From contig PDPU01000025.1 of assembly GCA_002746645.1 (NCBI GenBank), forward strand, positions 62,001 through 126,000: a DNA stretch of 64,000 nt, read 5' to 3'. The stretch is from Gammaproteobacteria bacterium (lineage in GTDB: Bacteria > Pseudomonadota > Gammaproteobacteria > Granulosicoccales > Granulosicoccaceae). Position numbers and translations under genes: made by a program. The notes below the pieces were generated by a model. The model was not told the DNA's origin, ran no database searches, and saw nothing but the letters and a program-made list of their open reading frames with translations. This document shows, piece by piece, positions 1 through 8,270 of this stretch; the stretch's first letter is position 1, and each line of letters begins with the position of its first letter.

Positions 1-2
1 CG

Positions 3-884
3 CTCTCGGACGTACATGCAACCATCGGCATGGCGCGTCTGATACGCGAGCACCAACCACGCTTGTTCGACTATGCCTTCGCGCATCGCGGCAGACAGGC
101 CGTGGCCGAGAAACTGAACGTGCAGCGGCGTGAGCCACAGATACTGGTTTCGAGCCGCATCCCGGCTGCGCGCTCGCACCTTGCCGTGGTGCTGCCGCTG
201 ATGCTGCATCCGGGCGACGCGAAGAAGGTGTGGCTGTTCGATCTTGCCCACGATCCCGAGGCGCTCCTCGCCACGCCACCCGGAGAGATCGAGAAACCGA
301 GCCAGCATGGCCTGGTCAGCGTGCGCACCAACCAGTGCCCCGTGATGGTGCCGATGTCGGTACTGCGTGACGCCGATGCCGAACGTCTCGGCATCGATCG
401 CGCCGCGCTCGAACGTCACCTGGCCGCCGCCGGCGTGCTCGATACGGCGGGGTTTCTGCCCGAACTGGCCAGTCATCTCGACACACCTGTTGTCGACGGA
501 CCACGCGATGCCGACGGCAGTCTCTACGGTGGCGGCTTCTTCGGCGACGAGGATCGGCGCCGTATCCACCATGTGCACGCGGTCGCCAGCCCCGAAGCGC
601 TGCGGGAACTCGAGGGCCAGTTCCTCGATGCACGACTCAACGAGATGCTCTGGCGCTACCGCGCACGCAACTGGCCTGAATCACTCGACCACGACGAACA
701 GGCGCGCTGGCAGGATTTCTGCCGTGACCGGCTTCTCGACACGAAGGCCCCCTGGCGCGATTACGCTTCCTTCATGGCGAGTCTTGCCACGACCGATTTC
801 GGTGCAAGGGAAGACTCGCTGCGACCGGCCTTCGAACAACTGGCCCACGATGCCGCCGTACGCCTTGGCTTGCCCACCGACTGA
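3..884 (+). CDS. sbcB: exodeoxyribonuclease I, C-terminal part (cut by window edge)
   Basis: The frame is open to the left edge, so the start and the N-terminal DEDD exonuclease domain are outside the window. The ATG at 30 is internal. About 293 codons remain. They match the C-terminal half of E. coli exonuclease I, a 3'-5' single-strand DNA exonuclease of recombination and mismatch repair. Recognisable stretches are QPRLFDYAFAHR at the start, NQCPVMVP in the middle, then YGGGFFGDEDR and WRYRARNWPESLDH. The ADAERLGIDR segment parallels the EDADRLGINR of E. coli SbcB. The gene converges on the small membrane-protein gene to its right, about 30 bp away. Family assignment is firm; completeness cannot be judged. 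Confidence 0.93.
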   Translation, partial: LSDVHATIGMARLIREHQPRLFDYAFAHRGRQAVAEKLNVQRREPQILVSSRIPAARSHLAVVLPLMLHPGDAKKVWLFDLAHDPEALLATPPGEIEKPSQHGLVSVRTNQCPVMVPMSVLRDADAERLGIDRAALERHLAAAGVLDTAGFLPELASHLDTPVVDGPRDADGSLYGGGFFGDEDRRRIHHVHAVASPEALRELEGQFLDARLNEMLWRYRARNWPESLDHDEQARWQDFCRDRLLDTKAPWRDYASFMASLATTDFGAREDSLRPAFEQLAHDAAVRLGLPTD

Positions 885-915
885 CCGAGGCGACCAGTCT
901 CGGCAGCAAGCAGCC

Positions 916-1377
916 TCAGTTCTTGCGTCGACCGCCGCCGTCGAGGAAGTCGGTACCGCTCATGAGTGGCGACACGGTGGAAAAGGCAAAGAAGGCGAAG
1001 AAGAGAAAGAAGAACAGGAACCGCCCGTTGGCGAGTTCGGGGATGGTCATGAGCACCAGGGGCACGAAGGCGATGGCGTAGAGCACGAAGCCGTAGGCGG
1101 CGTGCACGTAGATGTTCATGATCGAGTTGGTGATGTCAGTGCGGTAGACGCCACTCAACACGAGGCTCAGCAGCACCAGCACCACGGACGGCACCATCGG
1201 TGAGAGCAGATCCCGCACGGCAATGCCCAGAACCGAATGCCCCGCCGCGAGGAACACACAGCCCAGCACCGCACCTTCGAAGATCCCCCTGAGCAGCGTC
1301 GGGAAACGGATCTGGCGCAGAACGACCCGCACCAGAGGCTTTCCGACCTCGTTGAGAAATGAAGATGAATGCGACAT
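916..1377 (-). CDS. small membrane protein of unknown function
   Basis: This encodes about 153 residues from the ATG at 1377; a TTG at 1419 would add 14 residues. After a short basic N-terminus there are roughly four hydrophobic segments, separated by the motif GVYRTDITNS and a MTIPELANGR loop. The C-terminus is short and basic (GGGRRKN). The pattern loosely resembles the N-terminal membrane part of PEP-CTERM/EpsB-type sugar transferases, where a membrane block precedes a short LY/VYR-type motif. The cytoplasmic transferase domain is absent, so this is a stand-alone membrane module or an unrelated protein. No strong ribosome-binding site precedes either start. Function is unknown. Confidence 0.6.
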   Translation of the reverse strand: MSHSSSFLNEVGKPLVRVVLRQIRFPTLLRGIFEGAVLGCVFLAAGHSVLGIAVRDLLSPMVPSVVLVLLSLVLSGVYRTDITNSIMNIYVHAAYGFVLYAIAFVPLVLMTIPELANGRFLFFFLFFAFFAFSTVSPLMSGTDFLDGGGRRKN

Positions 1378-1568
1378 GAGTGGCGGTGAAGCGCAATTGA
1401 CGAACGAAAATGCCTGCAAGGCGTGTATCCAGGTACCTCGTCTTCAAGCCGGTCCGGCAGTCTAGCACCACCGGCTGATCCGGAGATTGTTTCACAATTT
1501 ACAACAGAACAGAAAGTGTGACATAGTTCTCATTCCTTACACCGCGCTTCCTGACCGAAAGGATGGTT

Positions 1569-2270
1569 TCATCGCCGTTGCCAGCGTTCATCGATGTATT
1601 GCTCCTGCGGACGATAGTTGACCTTGTAGGCCATCTTCTGACACCCCTCCACCCAGTAGCCGAGGTAGAGATAGGGAATCTGCAGTTGCTGGCAGAGCAC
1701 GATCTGCCGAAGGATGCAGAACCGGCCCAGACCGCGTCGGCTTTCATCGGGTTCGAAGAAGGTGTAGACCGCCGATAGCCCGTCGGCCGTGGCATCGGTT
1801 ACCGCCACGGCAAGAAGCTGGCGATCCCGGCGGACTTCGAGAAACAGGGTCTCTCCCCAGGGGTTCAGCAGGAAACGCTGGAAGTCTTCCGAATCGGGAT
1901 TGTCCATGCCACCGCCGGGATGACGTGCCGCGAGGTAGCGGCTGTAGAGTTCGTGGTATTCCTGCGTGTAGCGCGCCGGCACGAGATCGACTTCAAGATC
2001 GCCGTTACCGCGAAGATTGCGACGGTCGCCACGAGACGGCGTGAATTCGTCGCACAGCACTCGCACCGGCACACAGGCCGAGCAGTCGATGCAACCCGGG
2101 CGGTAGATGTATTCTCCCGAGCGACGGAACCCACGTCCGATCAACTGGTTGTAGAGAAGACGCTGTTCGGGATGGTGCGGGTCGGCATAGATGTTGATGG
2201 CGCGCTTGCCCGGCAGATAACTGCACTCACTGACCGATCCCTGATACAGCTTGATCTGCTGCTGACCCAT
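1569..2270 (-). CDS. bpt: aspartate/glutamate leucyltransferase (N-end rule)
   Basis: The 233-residue product matches bacterial leucyl-tRNA:protein transferases of the Bpt/ATE type. These transfer Leu from Leu-tRNA to proteins with N-terminal Asp or Glu, marking them for ClpS/ClpAP degradation. Diagnostic features are the N-terminal cysteine cluster C16/C60/C63/C66 (ECSYLPG and PGCIDCSACVPVR) and the C-terminal GNAT-like part with AVAVTD, AVYTFFEPDE and YLYLGYWVEGC. Length is normal for the family. It is transcribed toward the membrane-protein gene, and the cyclase gene on the same strand lies 266 bp upstream. In many gammaproteobacteria bpt sits beside aat or infA; neither is seen here. Confidence 0.93.
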   Translation of the reverse strand: MGQQQIKLYQGSVSECSYLPGKRAINIYADPHHPEQRLLYNQLIGRGFRRSGEYIYRPGCIDCSACVPVRVLCDEFTPSRGDRRNLRGNGDLEVDLVPARYTQEYHELYSRYLAARHPGGGMDNPDSEDFQRFLLNPWGETLFLEVRRDRQLLAVAVTDATADGLSAVYTFFEPDESRRGLGRFCILRQIVLCQQLQIPYLYLGYWVEGCQKMAYKVNYRPQEQYIDERWQRR

Positions 2271-2434
2271 CTAGGGCTTGTCGACGGTTGCGGCACCAGC
2301 CCGAGTTGCGGCACCAGATCGAAGGGTTGAGGCAGGAACCGCACCCGTCGGTATTGCGCGTTGTTCTTTCGGCTTGACCAAAGCTCCCTCCTCGCGCCAT
2401 GTCCGACGCGTTCTCGGCCCTCAACGGTGCGAGC

Positions 2435-2470
2435 GTGGCCAGTGGCGTGGCCAGTGGCGTGGCCGATGGC
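2435..2470 (+). repeat. three 12-bp direct repeats upstream of bpt
   Basis: The unit GTGGCCAGTGGC occurs at 2435-2446 and 2447-2458. A variant, GTGGCCGATGGC, follows at 2459-2470. The array lies in the 266-bp gap between the cyclase stop and the bpt start. That gap otherwise shows no open frame I would accept. Confidence 0.8.
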
Positions 2471-2536
2471 GCAGCCAGTACCCCGTTGACGGACTTCCGC
2501 CCATCCTACCATCGAGGCTTGTCATGCCGTTGCGCC

Positions 2537-3832
2537 TCATCCAGGCCGATTGCCCACCACCTGTTCGATACCCTGCAGGTAGAAGTCGTACATGACCGCC
2601 GGCCCCCATTGGTCACGAAGTTCTCCGAAGAGTTGCGAGGCCCGCCGCCAGTTGCCTTCGCGGCTTGCCTTCATGGCCTCGCGATGCAGTGCAAGCAACT
2701 CGGTGGTTTCGGCGCTGACTTCATCCGCACGCCCGAGCGCTTCATAAAGCGTCAGCGGCTGACTGCGGCCCTTGACCGTGAGGGTATCGAGTTCACGGAA
2801 CAGCATGTTCGGCAAGGCTTCGACCAGGCGATCGCTGACCACCACCCCGACGCCGTAACGGCGCGTCTGCGCTTCGAGCCGCTCGGCGATGTTCACGGTA
2901 TCGCCCACCACGGTGTAGTCACGGCGGTAGCTCGAACCCAGTGGCCCGACCATGGCCGGGCCCGAGGCCACGCCGATACCGCAACGAATCGGCGGCCAGC
3001 CGCGCGCTTCGATTCGCTGGTTCACGCCGGCGAGTTCACGCTGGATGTCGAGCGCGGCACAGAGCGCATCGTATTCGTGGGTCTTGCTGCGCGCCGGCGC
3101 CCCCCAGACCGCCATGATGCTGTCGCCCATGTACTTGTCGATGGTGCCGCGATGACGCACGACGATGCGGCTCGTGAAACCGAAGAACTCGTTGAGCCAC
3201 TCCGCGAGCTTCCCGGGTTCGAGCGTTTCGGCAATACTCGAGAACCCCACCACATCGCAGAACAGCACGCTGACCTCGCGCTGCTCGCTGGCGAAGTCCA
3301 TGTTGCCAGCCTGTTGACGGTACTGTTCGACAAGTTCACCCGGTACGTACTGCGCGAGCAGGCCATGCATGCGCTTGTGATCGCGCATCTCGCCGATCCA
3401 GTCGAGCAGCACGTGAATCACGAACAGGAGGAAAACGATCAGCAGCGCGAATTCCTGGGGTATTTCGCTGACCGCGCTCACCGCCTCACGCGACGAAAAA
3501 TGCACGCACAGGATGGCCACCACGGAGAGCACGACCAGCAACGCCGCTCCGACGGGACGCAGCCGCGGCAACAGGAACGCGAGTACGAGCCCCGTCACGA
3601 TGGTGGTCCAGAAGGTACGGCCGAAGGAAGGTGCCTCGAAGAAATTGAAGGCGTTGCCACCTCGAATGTGGAGCTGGAACAGCTCGCCGCCGGGTTCGCC
3701 GCCGAGCCACTCGAAACCGAAGTAGAGGCGAAACACGCCGAGGCCCGTCAACACGAGCAGCATGAACACCAGCAGCAGCAGAAGGCTCTGCCGCAGGCTG
3801 CGCGCGGTGGGTCTGTAGAAGGGGATGGTCAA
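2537..3832 (-). CDS. membrane-bound class III adenylate/guanylate cyclase
   Basis: The 431-residue protein has three to four hydrophobic segments in the first 147 residues (about 15-36, 75-90, 95-111, 128-147). A short linker containing LLAQYVPGELV and a class III cyclase domain (about 183-365) follow. Catalytic elements are visible: metal Asp193 in FCDVVGFS, metal Asp237 in DKYMGDSIMAVWG with Lys233 just before it, and VVGDTVNIAERLE with Asn314 and Arg318. A lysine three residues before GD is typical of ATP-specific enzymes, so cAMP is the likely product. The short loop near 38-72 is too small to be a CHASE2 sensor. The C-terminal 60 residues look helical, TPR-like. The effector is unknown. 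Confidence 0.88.
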   Translation of the reverse strand: MTIPFYRPTARSLRQSLLLLLVFMLLVLTGLGVFRLYFGFEWLGGEPGGELFQLHIRGGNAFNFFEAPSFGRTFWTTIVTGLVLAFLLPRLRPVGAALLVVLSVVAILCVHFSSREAVSAVSEIPQEFALLIVFLLFVIHVLLDWIGEMRDHKRMHGLLAQYVPGELVEQYRQQAGNMDFASEQREVSVLFCDVVGFSSIAETLEPGKLAEWLNEFFGFTSRIVVRHRGTIDKYMGDSIMAVWGAPARSKTHEYDALCAALDIQRELAGVNQRIEARGWPPIRCGIGVASGPAMVGPLGSSYRRDYTVVGDTVNIAERLEAQTRRYGVGVVVSDRLVEALPNMLFRELDTLTVKGRSQPLTLYEALGRADEVSAETTELLALHREAMKASREGNWRRASQLFGELRDQWGPAVMYDFYLQGIEQVVGNRPG

Positions 3833-3927
3833 GGTGATAACATCTTACACGGTGGGCGTGTCCGACCCGAACCGGAACAGCCGCCAGGCCTTCTTTGCAA
3901 CCATTGTTCGCGGAGTAACCAGATCCC

Positions 3928-5100
3928 ATGACCGAAGCTGTAATCGTCGCTGCGCTGCGCACCCCCATCGGCCGTTTTCAGGGCGGCCTCGCCGGGCTGC
4001 CGGCAAGCACCCTCGGCGCCACCGTCATCAAGGCGCTGCTCGAGAAAAGCGGCATCAAGCCCGAATCGGTCGATGACGTGCTGCTCGGCCAGGTACTGTC
4101 CACGGGCGTCGGTCAGAACCCGGCGCGCCAGGCAGCCCTCGCTGCCGGGCTTCCCGAAACCACGCCGGCAATCACTCTCAATCGTGTCTGCGGCAGTGGG
4201 CTCGATGCCGTGGCCCTCGCCCGCCAGATCATTCTCGCCGGCGACGCCACCACCATTCTCGCCGGTGGCCAGGAAAACATGAGTGCGGCCATGCATGCGG
4301 TGCCGAATTCACGCACCGGTCAGCGCATGGGCAACTGGCAGATGATCGACACCATGATCGTCGACGGCCTGTGGTGCGCCATGAACGACTACCACATGGG
4401 TCAGACGGCCGAGAACATCGCCACGAAGTTCGACATCTCGCGCGAGGATCAGGACCGCTTCGCCGCCGACTCGCAGCAGAAGACCGCAGCCGCACGCGAG
4501 AAGTTCCGCGAGGAAATCGTGCCCGTGGAAGTTCCACAGCGCAAGGGTGACCCCGTCGTCATCGACAGCGACGAACATCCCAAGCCCGACACCACCGCCG
4601 AATCGCTGGCGAAGCTCCGCCCGGCCTTCACGAAAGACGGCACAGTCACCGCGGCCAACGCCTCGGGCATCAACGACGGCGCGGCCGTGATTGCCGTGAT
4701 GAGCCGTGAAGCAGCCGAGGAACAGGGCCTGCCGATCCTCGCCACGATTCGCGCCAGCGCCCGTGCCGGCGTCGATCCCGCGATCATGGGCACGGGCCCG
4801 ATTCCGGCCGTGAAGCAGTGCCTCGATCGTGCCGGGTGGAGCGTCGACGATCTCGACCTGATCGAATCCAACGAAGCCTTTGCCGCACAATCACTCTCGG
4901 TACTCCGGGAACTCGGGCTCGACGCGACGAAGGTGAACGTCAACGGCGGCGCCATCGCCCTTGGCCACCCGATCGGCGCCTCGGGCGCGCGCATTCTCGT
5001 CACCCTGCTCCACGAAATGCAGCGACGCGACGCGAAGAAAGGCCTGGCCACGCTCTGCATCGGCGGTGGTCAGGGCGTCGCGCTCGCGGTCGAGCGCTGA
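3928..5100 (+). CDS. acetyl-CoA acetyltransferase (thiolase)
   Basis: The 390-residue thiolase condenses two acetyl-CoA to acetoacetyl-CoA, or runs the reverse thiolysis. All catalytic residues are present: the acyl-accepting Cys88 in [11 protein letters not shown], His347 in [19 protein letters not shown], and the proton-transferring Cys377 in CIGGGQGVA. Length and motifs fit the biosynthetic PhaA/AtoB type rather than the FadA type. The gene stands alone between the divergent cyclase and the convergent phosphatase gene. No phaB or phaC lies next to it, so a role in polyhydroxybutyrate formation, ketone-body use or general metabolism cannot be chosen. Confidence 0.93.
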   Translation: MTEAVIVAALRTPIGRFQGGLAGLPASTLGATVIKALLEKSGIKPESVDDVLLGQVLSTGVGQNPARQAALAAGLPETTPAITLNRVCGSGLDAVALARQIILAGDATTILAGGQENMSAAMHAVPNSRTGQRMGNWQMIDTMIVDGLWCAMNDYHMGQTAENIATKFDISREDQDRFAADSQQKTAAAREKFREEIVPVEVPQRKGDPVVIDSDEHPKPDTTAESLAKLRPAFTKDGTVTAANASGINDGAAVIAVMSREAAEEQGLPILATIRASARAGVDPAIMGTGPIPAVKQCLDRAGWSVDDLDLIESNEAFAAQSLSVLRELGLDATKVNVNGGAIALGHPIGASGARILVTLLHEMQRRDAKKGLATLCIGGGQGVALAVER

Positions 5101-5119
5101 TCGGCGACAGACCCTGCAC

Positions 5120-5155
5120 GGTCATCGAGCCCTGTCCGGCCACGGCTCGATGACC
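5120..5155. terminator. hairpin between convergent genes
   Basis: A perfect 12-bp inverted repeat (GGTCATCGAGCC at 5120-5131 and GGCTCGATGACC at 5144-5155) encloses a 12-nt loop. It starts 20 bp after the thiolase stop and ends 38 bp before the stop of the convergent phosphatase gene. There is no clear T-run on either side, so it may act as a bidirectional terminator or 3'-end stabiliser without being a textbook intrinsic terminator. Confidence 0.55.
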
Positions 5156-5192
5156 CCACTCGCAGGCACAGCACGCCCGCAGCGCACGCCAA

Positions 5193-5999
5193 CTACCATG
5201 CCAGCACGTCGAGCGCTTCCTCGTGCAGCGCCCTGCTGGCCGCGGCCAGCACCGAGGTGGTGTGGGCATTGACGGGCTTCCCCGCAAGATCGCTCATGAC
5301 ACCACCCGCTTCGTGAACGGCCACGCTGAGTGCGGCAATATCGAGAATGTTCACGTCGGACTCGATCACGAGATCGGTCTGTCCGCGAACCAGCTGGTGG
5401 TAATGGCAGAAATCACCATAGCCGCGCGTGCGGCGCACCTGTCTGACGATGTTTCCGTAGCGCGCCCAGGCGTCCTCGCGTGAGGCAAGTGACGCGAGAT
5501 TGCCCGACGACAGAAAGGCATCGGCGAGCGTCGTAACCTCCCCGCGCGTGCTGACGTGCTCGCCATTCAGCCGCGAGCCACCGCCGCGCCGCGCCACGAG
5601 CTGCTCGTGCCAGAGCGGCGCCGTCGATACCCCGAGCACGATCTCGCCCTGGTGCTCGAGCGCGATCTGGATCGACCAGAACGGCATCCGCCTGACGAAA
5701 CTCAGGGTGCCGTCGATCGGGTCGACCAGCCAGCGCGGCAGATCATCGCCACGAGCGGCCTGCCGGCCGGTTTCCTCACCGTGGAAACCGAAGCCGGGGC
5801 AGCGGCTCGTCAGCACCTCGCGAATGGCGTGTTCGGACGCCAGATCCACCTCCGTGACCGGGCTGTCGTCGGCCTTGGTGCGAGTCTGCCACTCACCACG
5901 CGCCAGATATTCGGCGATCACCTTCGCGGCGGCAGCGGCGGCGTCGACGGCGGCAGCTTCGGCCAGTGTCGGATCGAATACGGCATCAGGTGTCTTCAC
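5193..5999 (-). CDS. hisN: inositol monophosphatase family, histidinol-phosphatase-like
   Basis: The 268-residue protein carries the metal-binding motifs of the IMPase superfamily. These are HGEE around residues 73-76, WLVDPIDGT around 90-98, and near the C-terminal third a LDIAAL motif where most members have WDxAA. The overall pattern (DSPVTEVD near 45-52, then FHGEET and SIGVVxxP-like ALEHQGEIVLGV) fits HisN-type histidinol-phosphate phosphatases best. These release phosphate from histidinol phosphate in histidine synthesis. SuhB or CysQ-like functions cannot be excluded by eye. It converges on the thiolase across a perfect hairpin. Confidence 0.75.
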   Translation of the reverse strand: MKTPDAVFDPTLAEAAAVDAAAAAAKVIAEYLARGEWQTRTKADDSPVTEVDLASEHAIREVLTSRCPGFGFHGEETGRQAARGDDLPRWLVDPIDGTLSFVRRMPFWSIQIALEHQGEIVLGVSTAPLWHEQLVARRGGGSRLNGEHVSTRGEVTTLADAFLSSGNLASLASREDAWARYGNIVRQVRRTRGYGDFCHYHQLVRGQTDLVIESDVNILDIAALSVAVHEAGGVMSDLAGKPVNAHTTSVLAAASRALHEEALDVLAW

Positions 6000-6171
6000 G
6001 GGCGGCTTCGCATCACGGGGATCGAGAAATGAAAATTAACATCTCACAACCGCGCTCGGTTGCGGTTTCCCGGAACAGACGGCTGTGAAGTCACCCGGGA
6101 AGGCAGCCAGGCGGCAGCCGAAACCGCTAGACTGGCCGACCCGCCAACAGCGAGCCGTACCGCGCCACAGC

Positions 6172-8178
6172 ATGGGCCTCAATCCGCAACAACAGAGCGC
6201 CGTCACCAGTTTCGATACACCCCTGCTGGTGCTCGCCGGTGCCGGCAGCGGCAAGACCGGTGTCATTACCGAGAAGATCGCCTGGCTGATCGAACACCAG
6301 AGCTACACGCCGGAATCGATCGTGGCCGTGACCTTCACCAACAAGGCCGCGAACGAGATGCGCGAGCGCCTTGCGAAGAAGATTCCGAAGGCAGTCGTCA
6401 GGCGCCTGACCATCGCCACCTTCCACCGCCTCGGCATCAACATCCTCAACAAGGATGGCGCGGCCGTGGGCGTGCGGCCGGGATTCACCATTCTCGACCA
6501 GAGCGACTCGGTACAGGTGATCCGCGAACTCATCCGCGAGGGTCAGCTTGCCGTCGACGAGCGCGACACGCAGCACACCATCTCGCGCTGGAAGAACGAC
6601 TTCCTGAGCCCGCAGCGAGCGCTCGGTGAAGCCACGACCGATCGTGAACAGGCCGAGGCCATCGTCTATCAGCGCTACGACGAATGGTTGCGCGCCTGCA
6701 ATTCGACCGACTTCGATGACCTGATCAGCCTGCCCGTGCGCCTCTTCGACACCGACCACGCGGTGCGTGATCGCTGGCGCGGACGCATTCGCCACCTTCT
6801 CGTCGACGAATACCAGGACACCAACGCTGCCCAGTACGCCCTCGTGAAGCAGCTCGTCGATCGCTTCGGCGCCTTCACGGCCGTGGGTGACGACGATCAG
6901 TCGATCTATTCCTGGCGCGGCGCGCGCCCCGAAAACCTTGCTGCGCTCAGGGACGACTACCCGAACCTCAGGGTGGTCAAGCTCGAACAGAACTACCGTT
7001 CGAGCCAGCGCATCCTGCGCTCGGCCAACGCCGTCATCGCCAACAACCCGCACGTGTTCGAAAAGCGCCTCTGGAGTGAACTCGGCCTCGGCGACGAACT
7101 GCGGCTTTCGGTGTGCCGCCACAGTGCCGACGAAGCCGACTGGGTGGTTGCCGAAATCCTCTCGCGCCACTACCGGCAGGGACTGAAATTCGGTGACTTT
7201 GCCGTGCTCTACCGCAGCAACTTTCAGGCACGTGCCTTCGAGAAGGCGCTCCGCGAGAAGAAGATCCCCTACCGCATCAGCGGCGGCAGCTCGTTCTTCG
7301 ACAAGGCGGAGATCAAGGACATGCTCGCCTATCTCAGGCTCCTCGTGAACCCCGACGACGATACCGCCTTCCTCCGCTGCATCAATACCCCGCGGCGCGA
7401 GATCGGCGCCAGCACCCTCGCGAAACTCGGCGAGCAGGCGCGCGGTCGTGGCGTGAGCCTGTTCGCGGCCTGTCACGACATCGGTCTCGAAACGAAACTC
7501 TCGGGCAAGGCACTCGACAGAGTCCGGCGCTTCGTGAACTGGCTGGTACTGACCGCCGACAACGCCGAGCGCGGCAACACCCTTGCCGTCATCAACGGCC
7601 TCTTCGACGATATCGGCTACCGCGACTGGCTCGAACAGCAGGCCGATACACCCGCCCAGGCAGAGCGTGCCATCGGCAACACCGATGAACTCCTCGACTG
7701 GATCCGCCGCCTCGCCGACGACCCCGATCACGAGGAACGCAGCCTCGCCGCCATCGTGCAGCAACTCTCGCTGCACGACATGCTCTCGCGCCAGGACGAC
7801 GACAATGATCACAGCGAGGTGCAGCTCATGACCCTGCACGCGGCCAAGGGTCTGGAATTTCCGCACGTCTACATGGTCGGACTGGAAGAAGAACTGCTGC
7901 CACACCGCAACAGCGCCGATGAGCACGCCATCGAGGAAGAACGACGCCTCATGTATGTCGGCATGACGCGCGCGCGCCGAAGCCTGACCTTCACGCGCTG
8001 TCGTACACGCCAGGCCTTCGGTGAAACGGGTTCGGTGGAACCGAGCCGCTTTCTCGACGAGATCCCCGCCGAGGATCTCGTCGTGATCGGCGAAGACGGC
8101 AGCCGCAGTGAGGAAGAAGAGCGCGCCATCGGCAGCGAGGCACTCTCCGACATGCTGTCGATGCTCAGCGCGCCCTGA
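6172..8178 (+). CDS. rep: ATP-dependent DNA helicase Rep (UvrD/SF1A family)
   Basis: This is a 3'-5' superfamily 1 helicase that removes proteins ahead of replication forks and aids restart. With the ATG at 6172 the protein is 668 residues, close to E. coli Rep (673), and begins MGLNPQQQSAV, as Rep does. An in-frame ATG at 6085 would add 29 residues without family counterpart. Visible motifs are Walker A GAGSGKT (23-29), VTFTNKAANEM, DEYQDTN, GDDDQSIYSWRGA, QNYRSSQRI, MTLHAAKGLEFPHVY and VGMTRAR. The spacing and the SFARALEK-like motif (NFQARAFEKAL) favour Rep over UvrD or PcrA. It stands 93 bp ahead of lon on the same strand. Confidence 0.93.
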   Translation: MGLNPQQQSAVTSFDTPLLVLAGAGSGKTGVITEKIAWLIEHQSYTPESIVAVTFTNKAANEMRERLAKKIPKAVVRRLTIATFHRLGINILNKDGAAVGVRPGFTILDQSDSVQVIRELIREGQLAVDERDTQHTISRWKNDFLSPQRALGEATTDREQAEAIVYQRYDEWLRACNSTDFDDLISLPVRLFDTDHAVRDRWRGRIRHLLVDEYQDTNAAQYALVKQLVDRFGAFTAVGDDDQSIYSWRGARPENLAALRDDYPNLRVVKLEQNYRSSQRILRSANAVIANNPHVFEKRLWSELGLGDELRLSVCRHSADEADWVVAEILSRHYRQGLKFGDFAVLYRSNFQARAFEKALREKKIPYRISGGSSFFDKAEIKDMLAYLRLLVNPDDDTAFLRCINTPRREIGASTLAKLGEQARGRGVSLFAACHDIGLETKLSGKALDRVRRFVNWLVLTADNAERGNTLAVINGLFDDIGYRDWLEQQADTPAQAERAIGNTDELLDWIRRLADDPDHEERSLAAIVQQLSLHDMLSRQDDDNDHSEVQLMTLHAAKGLEFPHVYMVGLEEELLPHRNSADEHAIEEERRLMYVGMTRARRSLTFTRCRTRQAFGETGSVEPSRFLDEIPAEDLVVIGEDGSRSEEEERAIGSEALSDMLSMLSAP

Positions 8179-8270
8179 GGCCTGCCACGCCGCTCGACCG
8201 GCACGCAGACGAGTGCCGCGAGCAGCGAGCGCAACTTGAAAATCCGACTCGTCAACGCAACCTTGCCCTG

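Noticed and set aside
2399..3931. Long + strand open frame (510 codons) opposite the cyclase gene
   Set aside because: It is the antisense of a clear cyclase with catalytic motifs. The product is His/Glu/Arg-rich with no domain; high GC makes long antisense frames common here.
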